From Thiomonas sp. FB-Cd (lineage in GTDB: Bacteria; Pseudomonadota; Gammaproteobacteria; Burkholderiales; Burkholderiaceae_C): 64,000 nucleotides of DNA. Below, one piece after another: positions 17,721 to 27,106 of this stretch (positions are counted from its first letter, which is position 1; each line of letters begins with the position of its first letter). The notes beneath the pieces were generated by a model. It was not told the DNA's origin and ran no database searches. It saw only the letters and a list, made by a program, of their open reading frames with translations. The translations under genes were made by a program, and so were the position numbers. The stretch lies in assembly GCF_000733775.1 (NCBI RefSeq), contig NZ_JPOE01000002.1, positions 868,001 to 932,000 of the forward strand, read 5' to 3'.

Positions 17721-18677
17721 ATGGATATTTCCCACGCGATGCGCGTTCTGGTCCAGGTCGTCGATTCGGGCAGTTTCGTGCGCGCAGCCGACGCCTTGGG
17801 TATGTCCAACGCCGCGGTCACGCGCCAGATCGCATCCCTTGAATCGCACTTGGGCGCGCGGCTGCTCCATCGCACGACGCGCCGCCTTTCCCTGACGGAC
17901 GCGGGTGCCGAGTTCTGTGCGCGCAGTCGGGTGATTCTGGAAGAAATCGCCGAGGCCGAGGCGGTGGCGGGCGAGGGCTCGGCCCAGCCGTTCGGACTTT
18001 TGCGAATTTCCGCGCCCCTATCGTTCGGCCTGATGCAACTGGCCCGATTCCTTCCGGGTTTTCGCGCGCGCCACCCGCAGTTGCGCCTTGATATCGATCT
18101 GTCGGACCGCGTCGTCGACTTGGCCAACGAGGGCGTTGACGTGGCGCTGCGCATTGCCAGCAAGCTCGACGACAATCTCGTCGCCCGCCGCATCGCCCCG
18201 GTGAGCATGGTGGTCTGCGCCTCACCGGATTACCTGAAGCGCCGCGGCACCCCCAAGGTCCCAGCCGAGCTTGTCGATCACGCCACGCTGAGTTTCAGTT
18301 ACCTGTGGGCGGGCGACGAGTGGCCATTCACGGATGCAAACGGCGATCTCACCCGCGTCAAGGTCAGTCCCGCGGTGCACGCGACCAACGGGGACCTCCT
18401 GCGCGAACTTGCCGTGGCTGGCGGCGGAATCATCATGCAGCCGACGTTCATCGTCGCATCCGAACTGGAGCGCGGCACGCTCGTGCCGATTCTGGCGGAG
18501 TACCAAACACTCGAGCTGAGTCTGTTTGCCGTATACCTCAGCCGTCGTCACCTTTCGAACAAAGTCAGGGTGTTCATCGACGAACTCGTGAGTGCGATCG
18601 GCGAAGACGCGCCACGCGGACACCCAAAGCCTCGCGCGAGCGCCAAGCGTCCCAGCGCTTCGTTGCGCCGCGTGTAA
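17721..18677 (+). CDS. LysR-family transcriptional regulator
   Basis: 318 aa. The helix-turn-helix spans about residues 18-60 (FVRAADALGMSNAAVTRQIASLE, then LLHRTTRRLSLTDAG). The effector domain begins near 90 (LRISAPLSFG) and has the AAD-type pattern DLANEGVDVALRI and a late GGGIIMQPTFIV. This is the DsdC/YafC-like subgroup common beside oxidoreductase genes. The divergent neighbour at 16927-17556 is the probable target. The C-terminal 30 residues are Lys/Arg/Ser-rich, beyond the usual family end. Confidence 0.9.
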   Translation: MDISHAMRVLVQVVDSGSFVRAADALGMSNAAVTRQIASLESHLGARLLHRTTRRLSLTDAGAEFCARSRVILEEIAEAEAVAGEGSAQPFGLLRISAPLSFGLMQLARFLPGFRARHPQLRLDIDLSDRVVDLANEGVDVALRIASKLDDNLVARRIAPVSMVVCASPDYLKRRGTPKVPAELVDHATLSFSYLWAGDEWPFTDANGDLTRVKVSPAVHATNGDLLRELAVAGGGIIMQPTFIVASELERGTLVPILAEYQTLELSLFAVYLSRRHLSNKVRVFIDELVSAIGEDAPRGHPKPRASAKRPSASLRRV

Positions 18678-18888
18678 CCACTGGTCGTGAGCGCTGGCGT
18701 GCCGTCTGCGTCATCGACTATGCTGGCTGGCATGCATCGCTTCGATCAGTCCGATGAGCTCAACTGCCAAAGAGAGTTGGAGGTGCCGTTCAAAAGAGGA
18801 TTCGACGCCACCGGTTGCGCCGCGCAATATATGACCGTGCGCTGGCGCAAGCCGAGTTGCAGCCGAAGCCGTGATCGGGGCAGCGCTG

Positions 18889-19328
18889 ATGATTGATCAA
18901 CTCCAAAACGTGGGCCATGTGCAAAGCGTGGTCATCGACCTGGCGATCGAATTCGGCCCGAAAGTGCTGGTTGCGATCATCATCATCGTGTTCGGCTATT
19001 TTGCCGGCGGGTGGGTCGGCCGGATCGCGCAGCGCAGCCTACACAGGTTTCATCTTGAGCCACCGCTGAACCAGCTAATCGTGAGAATCGTGCGCGCCAG
19101 CGTGCTCGCACTCTTCACGATCATGGCACTGGAAAATCTGGGGGTGGAACTCCTGCCGCTGATCGCAGGCCTCGGGGTGGCCGGTGCGGGTGTCGCGCTC
19201 GCAATGCAGGGCGTGCTCGGCAATGTCATGGCTGGACTAACCATCATCTTTACCAGGCCGTTCCACGTGGGCGATTACATTTCGATCGTGGGCAACGAGG
19301 GCACGGTGGCGAACATCAGCCTGTTTAC
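18889..19328 (+). pseudogene. mscS: mscS-type mechanosensitive channel gene, 5' part (interrupted by IS)
   Basis: The first 146 codons of a small-conductance mechanosensitive channel from ATG 18889 (GTG 18871 also possible). There are three hydrophobic segments, including the pore-lining TM3 rich in Gly/Ala (GLGVAGAGVALAMQGVLGNVMAG), followed by the start of the beta domain (FHVGDYISIVGNEGTVANISLF). The frame is then broken by the IS element starting at 19329. The 3' part resumes at 21186. Together they would make 271 aa, the normal length of E. coli-like MscS. Confidence 0.92.
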
Positions 19329-19344
19329 CGATTGGCGCGAAAAG

Positions 19345-19364
19345 CCCCGACGTTCAGGCCGGGG
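19345..19364. repeat. Left-end hairpin of the IS element
   Basis: CCCCG and CGGGG arms about ten bases apart, 17 bases inside the left boundary. This is the position where Y1 transposases recognise a subterminal hairpin. Confidence 0.6.
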
Positions 19365-19402
19365 ATGGATAGCGCGGAGTCCGAAGGACTCCTTTCCTGC
19401 CG

Positions 19403-19816
19403 TTAAGTCGGAGTCGACTGTTGCTCGATGTACTGGCGCACGATGGAGATGGGTGCGCCGCCACAGCTTGAGGCAAAGTAGGACGGCGACCACAACACGC
19501 CCCTCCAGTAGCGTTTTTCGATGTCGGGTCTTTCCTTGCGCAGCAGGCGACTGGACACGCCCTTGAGGCTGTTCACGAGATTGGAGACGGCGACCTTGGG
19601 CGGGTACTCGACCAGCAGATGCACATGATCGTCTTCGCCGTCCATCTCGATGAGTTGCGCCTCGAAATCGGCGCAGGTCTTGGCGAAGATGATGCGTAGC
19701 CGTTCGATGGCGTCGCCATCGAACACCTTGCGGCGATATTTCGCCACAAAGACCAAATGCACATGCATCTTGAAAACACAGTGCCGGCCGTGTCGAATAT
19801 CGTTGTCATCGCTCAT
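19403..19816 (-). CDS. tnpA: TnpA, Y1 HUH single-strand transposase
   Basis: 137 aa, normal for IS200-type transposases. The HUH motif is DDHVHLLVEY near residue 65, and the catalytic tyrosine is in IVRQYIEQQ near the C-terminus. The enzyme cuts and joins single-stranded element ends at replication forks. It is read leftward, divergent from tnpB, with 14 bases between the start codons, so both probably share a short promoter region. No disruption seen, so the element may be active. Confidence 0.93.
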   Translation of the reverse strand: MSDDNDIRHGRHCVFKMHVHLVFVAKYRRKVFDGDAIERLRIIFAKTCADFEAQLIEMDGEDDHVHLLVEYPPKVAVSNLVNSLKGVSSRLLRKERPDIEKRYWRGVLWSPSYFASSCGGAPISIVRQYIEQQSTPT

Positions 19817-19830
19817 AGACCAAAAGTATA

Positions 19831-21117
19831 ATGCAACACATGCAGCGCCTCCAAGCCTTCAAATACGAACTCATGCCGACCGGCGAACAGCAGCGCCAGA
19901 TGCGCCGCTTCGCGGGCTCGTGCCGGTTCGTGTTCAACAAGGCGCTGGCGTTGCAGAAGGAACGCTTTGATCGCGGCGAGAAGAAGCTGGGCTACGCCGG
20001 GATGTGCAAGCTGCTCACCGAGTGGAAGGCGGTGCCGAAAACGCTCTGGCTGAACGAAACACCAAGTCAAGCCTTGCAACAGGCGCTCAAGAATCTGGAA
20101 CGCGCGTACAAAAACTTCTTCGAGAAACGCGCCGACTTCCCGCGCCTCAAGAAAAAAGGCCAGTCGGACAGCTTGCGCTATCCGCAAGGCGTCAAGCTCG
20201 ACCAGGCCAATGCCCGCGTCTTCCTGCCCAAGCTCGGGTGGCTGCGCTACCGCAAGAGCCGAGACGCGCTCGGCGCATTGCGCAACGTCACCGTCAGCCT
20301 CTCGGGGAGTGCGTGGTTCATCAGTATCCAGACCGAACGCGAAGTCGAGCAACCAGCGCCAATTTCAACAAGCGCCGTTGGCATCGACATGGGCATCGCG
20401 CGCTTTGCGACGTTCTCGGACGGGGCGTTCATTGCGCCGCTGAACAGCTTCAGGAAGCACGAAGCGCGGCTGCGCCGCTACCAGCGGGCAATGAGCCGCA
20501 AGGTCAAATTCTCAAAGAACTGGAGCAAAGCCAAGGCGCGTGTTTCGCGCATTCAATCCCGCATCGGCAACGCCCGCCGCGACTTCCTGCACAAGGCCAC
20601 GACCACGATCAGCCAAAACCACGCGATGGTGTGTATCGAGGACTTGCAGGTACGCAACATGTCCAGGTCTGCGGCGGGGACTGCTGAAAAGCCGGGACGA
20701 AGCGTTCGGGCCAAGTCTGGCCTGAACAAATCGATCCTCGATCAGGGCTGGGCCGAGTTCCGCCGTCAACTGGACTACAAGCTCCAGTGGAGCGGCGGGT
20801 ATCTCATTGCAGTTCCACCGCAATACACCAGCCGCACCTGTCCGCATTGCGGCCACCTCAGCGCCGACAATCGCAAGACGCAAGCGCGGTTTGCGTGCGT
20901 TGCGTGCGGCTTCGAGGAACACGCCGATCTCGTTGGCGCGATCAACATCCTTTCTCGCGGGATTCAAATGCTGCGAGACGAAGGGCAGGACACGGCGCAC
21001 GCTTGCGCCGGGTGCGTGAGCACAGCCCGGATCGCCTGTGAAGTGAGCGGTGCAGCAAGGCCGCCAGCAGCAGGAACCCACCGAAGCGACTCAGGAGCGG
21101 CTCAATGCCTCGCCTGA
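19831..21117 (+). CDS. tnpB: TnpB, RNA-guided endonuclease of the IS605 element
   Basis: 428 aa. The RuvC triad is complete: Asp in VGIDMGIARF, Glu in MVCIEDLQVRN and Asp in EEHADLVGAINI. The zinc finger lies between the second and third (CPHCGH and CVACGF). N-terminal helical and WED-type regions are intact (ELMPTGEQQRQMRRFAGSCRFVFN). TnpB proteins cut DNA adjacent to a TAM equal to the element's own target, here TTAC, using a right-end RNA guide. The last about 40 residues are Ala/Ser-rich and overlap the guide-RNA scaffold region. Confidence 0.93.
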   Translation: MQHMQRLQAFKYELMPTGEQQRQMRRFAGSCRFVFNKALALQKERFDRGEKKLGYAGMCKLLTEWKAVPKTLWLNETPSQALQQALKNLERAYKNFFEKRADFPRLKKKGQSDSLRYPQGVKLDQANARVFLPKLGWLRYRKSRDALGALRNVTVSLSGSAWFISIQTEREVEQPAPISTSAVGIDMGIARFATFSDGAFIAPLNSFRKHEARLRRYQRAMSRKVKFSKNWSKAKARVSRIQSRIGNARRDFLHKATTTISQNHAMVCIEDLQVRNMSRSAAGTAEKPGRSVRAKSGLNKSILDQGWAEFRRQLDYKLQWSGGYLIAVPPQYTSRTCPHCGHLSADNRKTQARFACVACGFEEHADLVGAINILSRGIQMLRDEGQDTAHACAGCVSTARIACEVSGAARPPAAGTHRSDSGAAQCLA

Positions 21118-21205
21118 GCGCCGTAGGAATCTCCGCCCTTCCCGCGCAAGCGGTGGCCGAAGGCCAAGGGCGGGGAGGATGTCAACACGGTGCTCAGCCA
21201 CACGG
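21021..21205 (+). ncRNA. Candidate omega-RNA (TnpB guide RNA), scaffold plus first guide bases
   Basis: By analogy with characterised TnpB systems, the 3' end of tnpB and the IS right end form the scaffold, and the first 16-20 bases after the right boundary form the guide. Here the hairpin at 21131-21176 and terminal TCAA precede guide CACGGTGCTCAGCCAC from mscS. A relict 160-base copy of this same segment at 57158-57321 indicates it is conserved as a unit. Expression is not shown. Confidence 0.4.
21131..21176. repeat. Right-end hairpin of the IS element
   Basis: CTCCGCCCTT pairs with AAGGGCGGGGAG (one bulged G), nine bases before the right boundary. Confidence 0.65.
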
Positions 21206-21561
21206 ATCACTCACAGGTCGTGATCCCCAATCGCAAAATCGTGGGCGAAATCCTTCACAACTATGGAACGATCCGCCAACTCGACATCCACGTGGGCGTC
21301 GCCTACGACACGGATCTGGACAAGGTGCTGGCCGCAGTCGACGAGGTGCTGCGCGCAAATTCACGCGTACTGCAAGATCCTCGGCCTGTCGTGACTGCCA
21401 ACATGCTCGCGCCTTCCTCGATTTCCATCGCGGTCAAACCCTGGGTGGCGGTGCCGGACTACGGCCAGGCCCACGGCGAAATCACCAAGGCCGTCGTCGA
21501 GACGTTTCGCCTGCGCGGCATCGTCATCCCGGTCTCGCAAGCCGCTGTGCAGATTTCCTGA
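21186..21561 (+). pseudogene. mscS: mscS-type channel gene, 3' part (after the IS element)
   Basis: Continues the channel exactly where the 5' part stops: ...ISLFT then TVLSHTDHSQVVIPNRKIVGE, the conserved MscS beta-domain block, followed by the alpha-beta C-terminal domain and stop at 21561. The segment opens with a partial codon shared with base 19328, so it cannot be translated independently except possibly from GTG 21190, which would give a soluble fragment without pore helices. Confidence 0.9.
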
Positions 21562-21646
21562 CGGGGGTTTGCAGGCGCAACCGCTTGACTTGCCACCGTG
21601 TGGCGCCACCCGCTGATGCAGCAGGCCCGAGCGCGTCGACGCCGGG

Positions 21647-22312
21647 TCACGACGGGTGCATGCGCCCGTGTTCCTCGATCACCGCCATCAACTGCTGCGA
21701 TGCCTTTCGCGGGTCGGGCGCGGCGAGAATCGCGCTCACCACAGCCAATCCGTCAGCACCCGACGACAGGGCTGCCGCTGCATTGGCCAGCGCGATGCCC
21801 CCAATGGCAACAAGCGGCAGGGATGTCAGTGCGCGAATTGCCACAAGTCCATGCAAGCCCAACGGAGTGGCTGTATCGACTTTGGTTCGTGTGGGAAACA
21901 CGGGGCTCACGCCCAGATAGTCAACGGGCACGGCGCGCTCCCCAACGCGCCTGGCATCGGCCACCGACTCCACGGAAAGCCCAATCAGTGCGCGGGGCAT
22001 GTGCTCCCGGATCACTTCGGGCGGCATGTCCGACTGGCCGACATGCACACCGTCGGCCCCGCACGCCAGCGCAATGTCGAGGCGGTCATTGATGATCAGA
22101 GGCACCGGACTCGGAGCCTCCGTCAGGACTTCCTTGAGCAAGTGGGCACGCGCCAGAAACGCGCGTGTGCCCAACGACTTCTCGCGCAACTGCACGCAAG
22201 TCACACCGCCTTGCACCGCAGCGCGCACCACGTCAGCCATATGGCGATTCCCGCAGGACGCTGAATCGGTGACGAGGTAAAGCCTGAAGATCCGTGGGTC
22301 AACACCAGTCAT
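21647..22312 (-). CDS. thiE: Thiamine-phosphate synthase ThiE
   Basis: 221 aa TIM barrel. Conserved blocks are [10 protein letters not shown] near residue 38 (pyrophosphate/Lys site), [31 protein letters not shown] and the phosphate loop [11 protein letters not shown]. It joins HMP pyrophosphate to THZ phosphate to give thiamine phosphate. Its start overlaps the thiM stop (ATGA). It is the last gene of the long leftward run that begins with the phenol hydroxylase. Confidence 0.93.
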   Translation of the reverse strand: MTGVDPRIFRLYLVTDSASCGNRHMADVVRAAVQGGVTCVQLREKSLGTRAFLARAHLLKEVLTEAPSPVPLIINDRLDIALACGADGVHVGQSDMPPEVIREHMPRALIGLSVESVADARRVGERAVPVDYLGVSPVFPTRTKVDTATPLGLHGLVAIRALTSLPLVAIGGIALANAAAALSSGADGLAVVSAILAAPDPRKASQQLMAVIEEHGRMHPS

Positions 22313-23142
22313 GCGTGCAGCATCATGCGCAGCCGGGCGGCGAAGGTTTCTTCTTCAAGCAGCTGCAAGCCGTCCAACAGCGCGATCTGGTACGACCCCA
22401 CGCCGCCTCCGACGGCCTGCACCCGCTCCGCCGCCCATTCGCCCACCACCCCCAAATACGCCATCGCCGCGATGGTGGCTCGCCAGGAATCCGGTTGAAC
22501 CGCAGCGAACGCTCCAATCATTGCAGTGGCCGAACAGCCCACCCCGGTGACTTTGGTCATCCAGGGATGGCCATTGGACAACGTGGCCCAACGCCCTGTT
22601 GAATCCACCACGTGATCATCCGCCCCTGAGACGCAGACCACCGCACCCGTGGCCTGGGCAAGGTCGCGCGCGGCCTGGACGGCCTCATGCGACGACGCCG
22701 CGCTATCGACGCCGCGTGTCGCTCCCGACAACCCCGCCACGCTCATGATCTCCGAGGCATTGCCGCGCACGATGGTGGGCGGGCCGGCCTCGACCAGCTC
22801 GGCCAGGGATCGATTGCGATAGGCGGTGGCCCCGGCGCCCACGGGGTCAAGAACCACGGGAATCCGGCGCCCGAGCGCCTTGCTCATGGCCAGCTTCATC
22901 GCGCGCACCCATGCGGGCTCCAGCGTGCCGATGTTCAGAACGAGGGCCTGGGCGATCCCGGCCATGTCCTGGACCTCCTCCTCGGCATGGGCCATGACCG
23001 GTGATGCACCCAGCGCCAGGAGCACGTTGGCATTGAAATTCATCACCACGAAGTTGGTCACGTTGTGAATGAGGGGGGCGCGCTCGCGCACGGCCAGCAC
23101 ATCGCCCCAGAGGCCTTCGATCGTCAATGGAGGGTTCCGCAT
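22309..23142 (-). CDS. thiM: Hydroxyethylthiazole kinase ThiM
   Basis: 277 aa ribokinase-like kinase. Family marks: [27 protein letters not shown] at the N-terminus, [14 protein letters not shown] for the substrate site, and the anion-hole/catalytic region [17 protein letters not shown] (catalytic Cys as in bacterial ThiM). It phosphorylates the thiazole moiety for salvage. ATG 23142 is preferred over an upstream TTG. The gene begins 47 bases after the dmpI stop, with no terminator or TPP riboswitch seen between, so it is probably read with the phenol operon. Confidence 0.92.
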   Translation of the reverse strand: MRNPPLTIEGLWGDVLAVRERAPLIHNVTNFVVMNFNANVLLALGASPVMAHAEEEVQDMAGIAQALVLNIGTLEPAWVRAMKLAMSKALGRRIPVVLDPVGAGATAYRNRSLAELVEAGPPTIVRGNASEIMSVAGLSGATRGVDSAASSHEAVQAARDLAQATGAVVCVSGADDHVVDSTGRWATLSNGHPWMTKVTGVGCSATAMIGAFAAVQPDSWRATIAAMAYLGVVGEWAAERVQAVGGGVGSYQIALLDGLQLLEEETFAARLRMMLHA

Positions 23143-23189
23143 GGCGCTCAGTTTAGCGCCGAGCCCCCAAAGCACGGGGCCTGCCAGCC

Positions 23190-23381
23190 TCAGCGCCCCC
23201 GTTTTTTCGCGCTCTGCCCGGCGATTCCAAAATGCTCCTTGGGCATTTCGATGATCAGCACCCGCACAGACTCCATGGGTGCGTCGATGGCGCGATGAAT
23301 CGCTTCGCTGACCTCGGCGATCAGCCGCTCCTTTTTCTCCGCGTCGCGGCCTTCCAGGATGTACAGATGAGCAATGGGCAT
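23190..23381 (-). CDS. dmpI: 4-oxalocrotonate tautomerase DmpI
   Basis: 63 aa, exactly the small-subunit size. The N-terminal catalytic proline is there (MPIAHLYI), as are Arg residues near 11 and 39 needed for substrate binding ([16 protein letters not shown]). It converts 2-hydroxymuconate to 2-oxo-3-hexenedioate in the oxalocrotonate branch of meta-cleavage. It lies 12 bases after dmpH in the classical order. Confidence 0.95.
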   Translation of the reverse strand: MPIAHLYILEGRDAEKKERLIAEVSEAIHRAIDAPMESVRVLIIEMPKEHFGIAGQSAKKRGR

Positions 23382-23393
23382 GAACGTCTCCAG

Positions 23394-24182
23394 TCAGATA
23401 AAACGCATCCCGGTCGACCCCATGCCCTGCACCCGCAGCGTCACGTTGTCGCCGGCCTTGACAGCCACCGCTTCGGTGATGCCGCCCGACAGGATGAGGC
23501 TGCCCGCCGGGATGGTCTCGCCGCGCGCGCTCAGGTGATTGGCCAGCATGGCCACCGCGGCGGCCGGATGGCTCAACACCGCCGCGCCCGCCCCAAAAGC
23601 CACCGGTTCGCCATTTTTCTCCAGCACGACACCCACGGTGCGCAGATCCACGCCGCTTGCGGCCATCGGCTGGCCACCGACGACAAAACGCGCAGCTGAC
23701 GTGTTGTCGGCCACGACACTCTTGAGGTCAAACTTGAAGTCGCGGTAGCGGCTGTCGATCACCTCGATGGCGGGAATGACGAAGTCCGTTGCCGCCAGGA
23801 CACTGCCCAGATGGCATCCAGGACCCTTGAGTTCATGCTTCGTCACAAATGCGATCTCGGGCTCGACCTTGGGGTGGATGAGCTCCCCGACCTTGCAGGT
23901 ACCGCCGTCCGGCACGGAGAAGCTGTCGAGCAGATAACCGAACACCGGGGTGTCCACGCCCATTTGCCGCATCTTGGCATGGGACGTCAGTCCGGCCTTG
24001 AATCCGACCATGCGCGCCCCGCGCTGCAACTGGCGGCGCCGCATGGCATGCTGCACGGCATAGGCGTCATCCCAGTCCATATCCGGGTGGGCATCCGTGA
24101 TCTTCAGGGTGTCGTGCGCTTGCATTGCGCAGTCGTCCAGAAGCTGCGCAAGCGCCTCGATGGTCTGCGAAGACAGCTTCAT
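23394..24182 (-). CDS. dmpH: 4-oxalocrotonate decarboxylase DmpH
   Basis: 262 aa, FAH-like superfamily shared with hydratase DmpE. Conserved blocks include [29 protein letters not shown] (metal-binding acids) and FELD-type [13 protein letters not shown]. The enzyme decarboxylates 2-oxo-3-hexenedioate, with Mg, to 2-hydroxypenta-2,4-dienoate and is usually complexed with the hydratase. Its start overlaps the dmpG stop by four bases. Confidence 0.94.
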   Translation of the reverse strand: MKLSSQTIEALAQLLDDCAMQAHDTLKITDAHPDMDWDDAYAVQHAMRRRQLQRGARMVGFKAGLTSHAKMRQMGVDTPVFGYLLDSFSVPDGGTCKVGELIHPKVEPEIAFVTKHELKGPGCHLGSVLAATDFVIPAIEVIDSRYRDFKFDLKSVVADNTSAARFVVGGQPMAASGVDLRTVGVVLEKNGEPVAFGAGAAVLSHPAAAVAMLANHLSARGETIPAGSLILSGGITEAVAVKAGDNVTLRVQGMGSTGMRFI

Positions 24183-25225
24183 GCGGCCACCTTTTGCGCG
24201 CCTTGCTGGCGCTGGCGCTGAAGCGTCAATGCCGTGTCTTCAATCATGTCTTCCTGGCCGCCCACCATGCCACGGCGGCCCAGCTCCACCAGGATGTCCC
24301 GTGCCGGCACCCCGTATTTCTTCTCGGCGCGCTTGGCAAACAGCAGGAACGAGCCGTAGACCCCGGCATAGCCCAGCGTGAGCGAATCGCGATCGATGCG
24401 GATGGGAAAGTCCATCATGGGCACGACCAGGTCTTCGGCCACGTCCTCGATTTTCCACACATCGACCCCGGTCTGAATGCCCATGCGATCGCATACGGCA
24501 ATAAACACCTCCATGGGGGTATTGCCTGCCCCCGCACCCAGGCCGGCCGAGGCCGCATCAATGCGACGTGCCCCACATTCCACCGCGACCAGGGAATTGG
24601 CCACACCCATCGCCAGATTGTGGTGGCCGTGAAAGCCGAGCTCCGTTTCCGGCCGCAGCGCCTCGCGCACCGCCGTCAGGCGCGCCTTGACGTCGTCGGG
24701 AAGCATGTAGCCGGCCGAGTCGGTGATGTAGATGCAGTTGGCGCCATAGCTTTCCATCAGCTTGGCCTGTTTGACCAGTCCTTCCGGGCTGTTCATGTGG
24801 CTCATCATCAAAAAGCCCACGGTGTCCATCTCGAGCTTGCGCGCCAGGGTGATGTGCTGCTCGGAGACGTCGGCTTCGGTGCAATGGGTGGCCACGCGGA
24901 TGGTGTGCACACCCAGCGCGTGCGCCATGCGCAGGTGGTCCACAGTCCCAATGCCCGGCAGCAGCAGTGCCGAGACCTTCGCCTGCTTGAGCAGGGGGAT
25001 GACGGCGCCGAGGTACTCCTCGTCCGTGTGGGCTGGAAAGCCGTAGTTGACCGAGGCGCCACCCAGGCCATCGCCGTGCGTGACTTCGATCAGCGGCACA
25101 CCGGCCTCATCGAGGCCCTTTGCGATGGATCGCATCTGCTCGAGGGTCATCTGGTGGCGCTTGGGGTGCATGCCGTCGCGCAGCGTCATGTCGTGAACGG
25201 TAATGGTCGTGCCTTGGAGATTCAT
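24179..25225 (-). CDS. dmpG: 4-hydroxy-2-oxovalerate aldolase DmpG
   Basis: 348 aa, DRE-TIM metallolyase. The metal/substrate motif is [13 protein letters not shown] at residues 13-25, and [13 protein letters not shown] carries the two metal-binding histidines. A C-terminal communication domain for DmpF follows. It splits 4-hydroxy-2-oxovalerate to pyruvate and acetaldehyde, channelling the aldehyde to DmpF encoded immediately upstream. Confidence 0.95.
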   Translation of the reverse strand: MNLQGTTITVHDMTLRDGMHPKRHQMTLEQMRSIAKGLDEAGVPLIEVTHGDGLGGASVNYGFPAHTDEEYLGAVIPLLKQAKVSALLLPGIGTVDHLRMAHALGVHTIRVATHCTEADVSEQHITLARKLEMDTVGFLMMSHMNSPEGLVKQAKLMESYGANCIYITDSAGYMLPDDVKARLTAVREALRPETELGFHGHHNLAMGVANSLVAVECGARRIDAASAGLGAGAGNTPMEVFIAVCDRMGIQTGVDVWKIEDVAEDLVVPMMDFPIRIDRDSLTLGYAGVYGSFLLFAKRAEKKYGVPARDILVELGRRGMVGGQEDMIEDTALTLQRQRQQGAQKVAA

Positions 25226-25293
25226 GGCCTGTGTTCCTTGATTCGGGTTGTCAATCGATTCGGTGGCGGTGTGGTGCAGCCGAAGGTGGCCAC

Positions 25294-26217
25294 TCAGGCG
25301 GCCACGGGTTCCACCGGCGCGAGCTGGATGCGTCCGCTCAGCAGCTCCTCAGCAAACATTTCGGCCGTGCGCGCTGCTGCTGCGGTCATGATGTCGAGAT
25401 TGCCGGCGTACTTGGGCAGATAGTCGCCCAGGCCTTCGACCTCCAGGAACACCGAGACCCGGTTGCCATCGAATACAGGGCCGTTGACCACCTTGTAGCC
25501 CGGCACATATTTCTGGACCTCCTTCACCATGGCCTCGATGGACTCGGCAATCTTGGCCTGGTCCGGCTTGGACTCGGTCAGGCAATGCACGGTGTCGCGC
25601 ATGATCAGCGGCGGGTCAGCCGGGTTGATGATGATGATGGCCTTGCCCTGCCTGGCTCCGCCCACCTTGGCCACGGCAGCCGACGTGGTGCGGGTGAACT
25701 CGTCGATGTTCTTGCGCGTGCCGGGGCCGGCGGACCTGGACGAGACGGTGGCGACGATCTCGGCGTATTGCAGGGGCTGCACGCGCGACACGGCATACAC
25801 CATGGGAATGGTGGCCTGGCCGCCGCAGGTGACCATGTTGACATTCATCTCACGCTTGCCGATATGTTCCTTCAGATTCACGGGCGGCACACAGTAGGGG
25901 CCTATCGCCGCGGGCGTGAGGTCAATCATCATCACGCCAAGTGCATTGAGCTTGTCGGAATTGGCCTTGTGTACATAAGCGCTTGTGGCGTCGAAGGCAA
26001 TCTGGATGTTGTCGGCCTTGACATGCGGAAGCAGGCCGTCCACGCCTTCAGCCGTGGTCTTGAGACCGAGCTCGCGGGCTCTATTCAGACCGTCTGAGCT
26101 GGGGTCGATGCCCACCATCCAGACCGGCTCCAGAACGGGGCTGCGCATGAGTTTGGCCAGCAGGTCGGTGCCGATGTTGCCAGGGCCGATGAGGGCACAG
26201 CGAATCTTCTTGGTCAT
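25294..26217 (-). CDS. dmpF: Acetaldehyde dehydrogenase (acylating) DmpF
   Basis: 307 aa. NAD-binding [14 protein letters not shown] starts at residue 10, and the catalytic cysteine is in [12 protein letters not shown] near 132. It oxidises acetaldehyde with CoA to acetyl-CoA in complex with DmpG. The start ATG 26217 has a strong AAAGGAG site. An SDR gene lies between it and dmpE, which is not the classical order. Confidence 0.95.
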   Translation of the reverse strand: MTKKIRCALIGPGNIGTDLLAKLMRSPVLEPVWMVGIDPSSDGLNRARELGLKTTAEGVDGLLPHVKADNIQIAFDATSAYVHKANSDKLNALGVMMIDLTPAAIGPYCVPPVNLKEHIGKREMNVNMVTCGGQATIPMVYAVSRVQPLQYAEIVATVSSRSAGPGTRKNIDEFTRTTSAAVAKVGGARQGKAIIIINPADPPLIMRDTVHCLTESKPDQAKIAESIEAMVKEVQKYVPGYKVVNGPVFDGNRVSVFLEVEGLGDYLPKYAGNLDIMTAAAARTAEMFAEELLSGRIQLAPVEPVAA

Positions 26218-26296
26218 GGGGTACTCCTTTCAAATGGCGATAGAAATCAGGTTGCAGGTTGGGGCGGATCCGTCGTGGCAAGGCAGGCGCGGCGCC

Positions 26297-27094
26297 CTAC
26301 CCGATGCAGCGCACCACGCCGCCTTCGGCGCGCACGGCCGCGCCGTTCATGGCTGCGGCCTGCGGGCTGCAGACGAATGCCACCACGGCGGCCACCTCCG
26401 CGGGGTCGATCAGGCGCTTGAGAATGGAGGTCGGACGGGCCTGGGCAAAGAAATGTTGGGTGAACGCCTCCGGGCTTTGCCCGTGCTCGGCAGCAAGCGT
26501 GGCGAAAAATGCCTCGACGCCCTCGGTGCGGGTCGGCCCGGGCAGCACGCTGTTGACGGTCACGCCCGTTCCGGTCGTCGTCTCGGCCATCCCGCGCGCC
26601 ACGGCCAGTTGCGCCGTCTTGGTCATGCCGTAGTGCACCATCTCGGCTGGCGGGCACAGCGCGGATTCGCTGGAGATGAACACGATGCGTCCCCACCCTG
26701 CCCCCTTCATGCGCGGCAGATAGTGGCGCGAAAGCCGCACCCCGCTCATCACGTTGACCTCGAAAAAGCGCAGCCAGTCCTCGTCGCCAATGGCTTCGAA
26801 GGCCTTGGGCTCGAAGATGCCAAGGTTGTTGACGAGGATGTCCAGCGTGGGATGCTGTGCGGTGAGCGCCGCGCACCCCTCGGGTGTGCCGAGATCGGCC
26901 GCGCAACCGACAAGCTGGGCTTGCGCACCAAGCGTGGCCCGCAGGCGCTGCACGACGCCCTCCACCGTGGCAGCGCCACGCCCATTCACGATCACCCTTG
27001 CCCCTTCTGCGGCGAGAGCCTGGGCGATGGCGTAGCCGATGCCCGCGGTCGATCCGGTGACGAGCGCTGTTTTGCCGCGCAGTTGCAGGTCCAC
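26297..27094 (-). CDS. SDR-family oxidoreductase inserted in the meta-pathway operon
   Basis: 265 aa classical short-chain dehydrogenase. It has the cofactor loop TGSTAGIGYAIA at residues 13-24, NNLGIF, the catalytic Ser in VFISSESA, and YGMTK for Tyr and Lys. The acidic residue expected for NAD after beta-2 is replaced by NGRG, which suggests NADP. It sits between dmpE and dmpF, 12 bases from the dmpE stop, so it is co-transcribed. The canonical dmp operon has no SDR here; a role on a hydroxy/oxo acid or a ring-derived alcohol is conceivable but unproven. Confidence 0.85.
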   Translation of the reverse strand: MDLQLRGKTALVTGSTAGIGYAIAQALAAEGARVIVNGRGAATVEGVVQRLRATLGAQAQLVGCAADLGTPEGCAALTAQHPTLDILVNNLGIFEPKAFEAIGDEDWLRFFEVNVMSGVRLSRHYLPRMKGAGWGRIVFISSESALCPPAEMVHYGMTKTAQLAVARGMAETTTGTGVTVNSVLPGPTRTEGVEAFFATLAAEHGQSPEAFTQHFFAQARPTSILKRLIDPAEVAAVVAFVCSPQAAAMNGAAVRAEGGVVRCIG

Positions 27095-27106
27095 GATTGC
27101 GCTCCT

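Larger units (their letters stand above)
19329..21185 (+). mobile_element. IS200/IS605-family insertion sequence with tnpA and tnpB, inserted after TTAC
   Basis: A complete 1857-bp element with divergent tnpA and tnpB and subterminal hairpins at both ends. Its left end directly follows the tetranucleotide TTAC (19325-19328), and its right end finishes in TCAA (21182-21185); these equal the cleavage sites described for IS608. There is no target duplication, as expected for single-strand transposition. Joining 19328 to 21186 reconstitutes an uninterrupted mscS frame, which fixes both boundaries to the base. Confidence 0.93.

Noticed and set aside
23143-23189. TPP riboswitch before thiM
   Set aside because: Only 47 bases, with no THI-box-like sequence.
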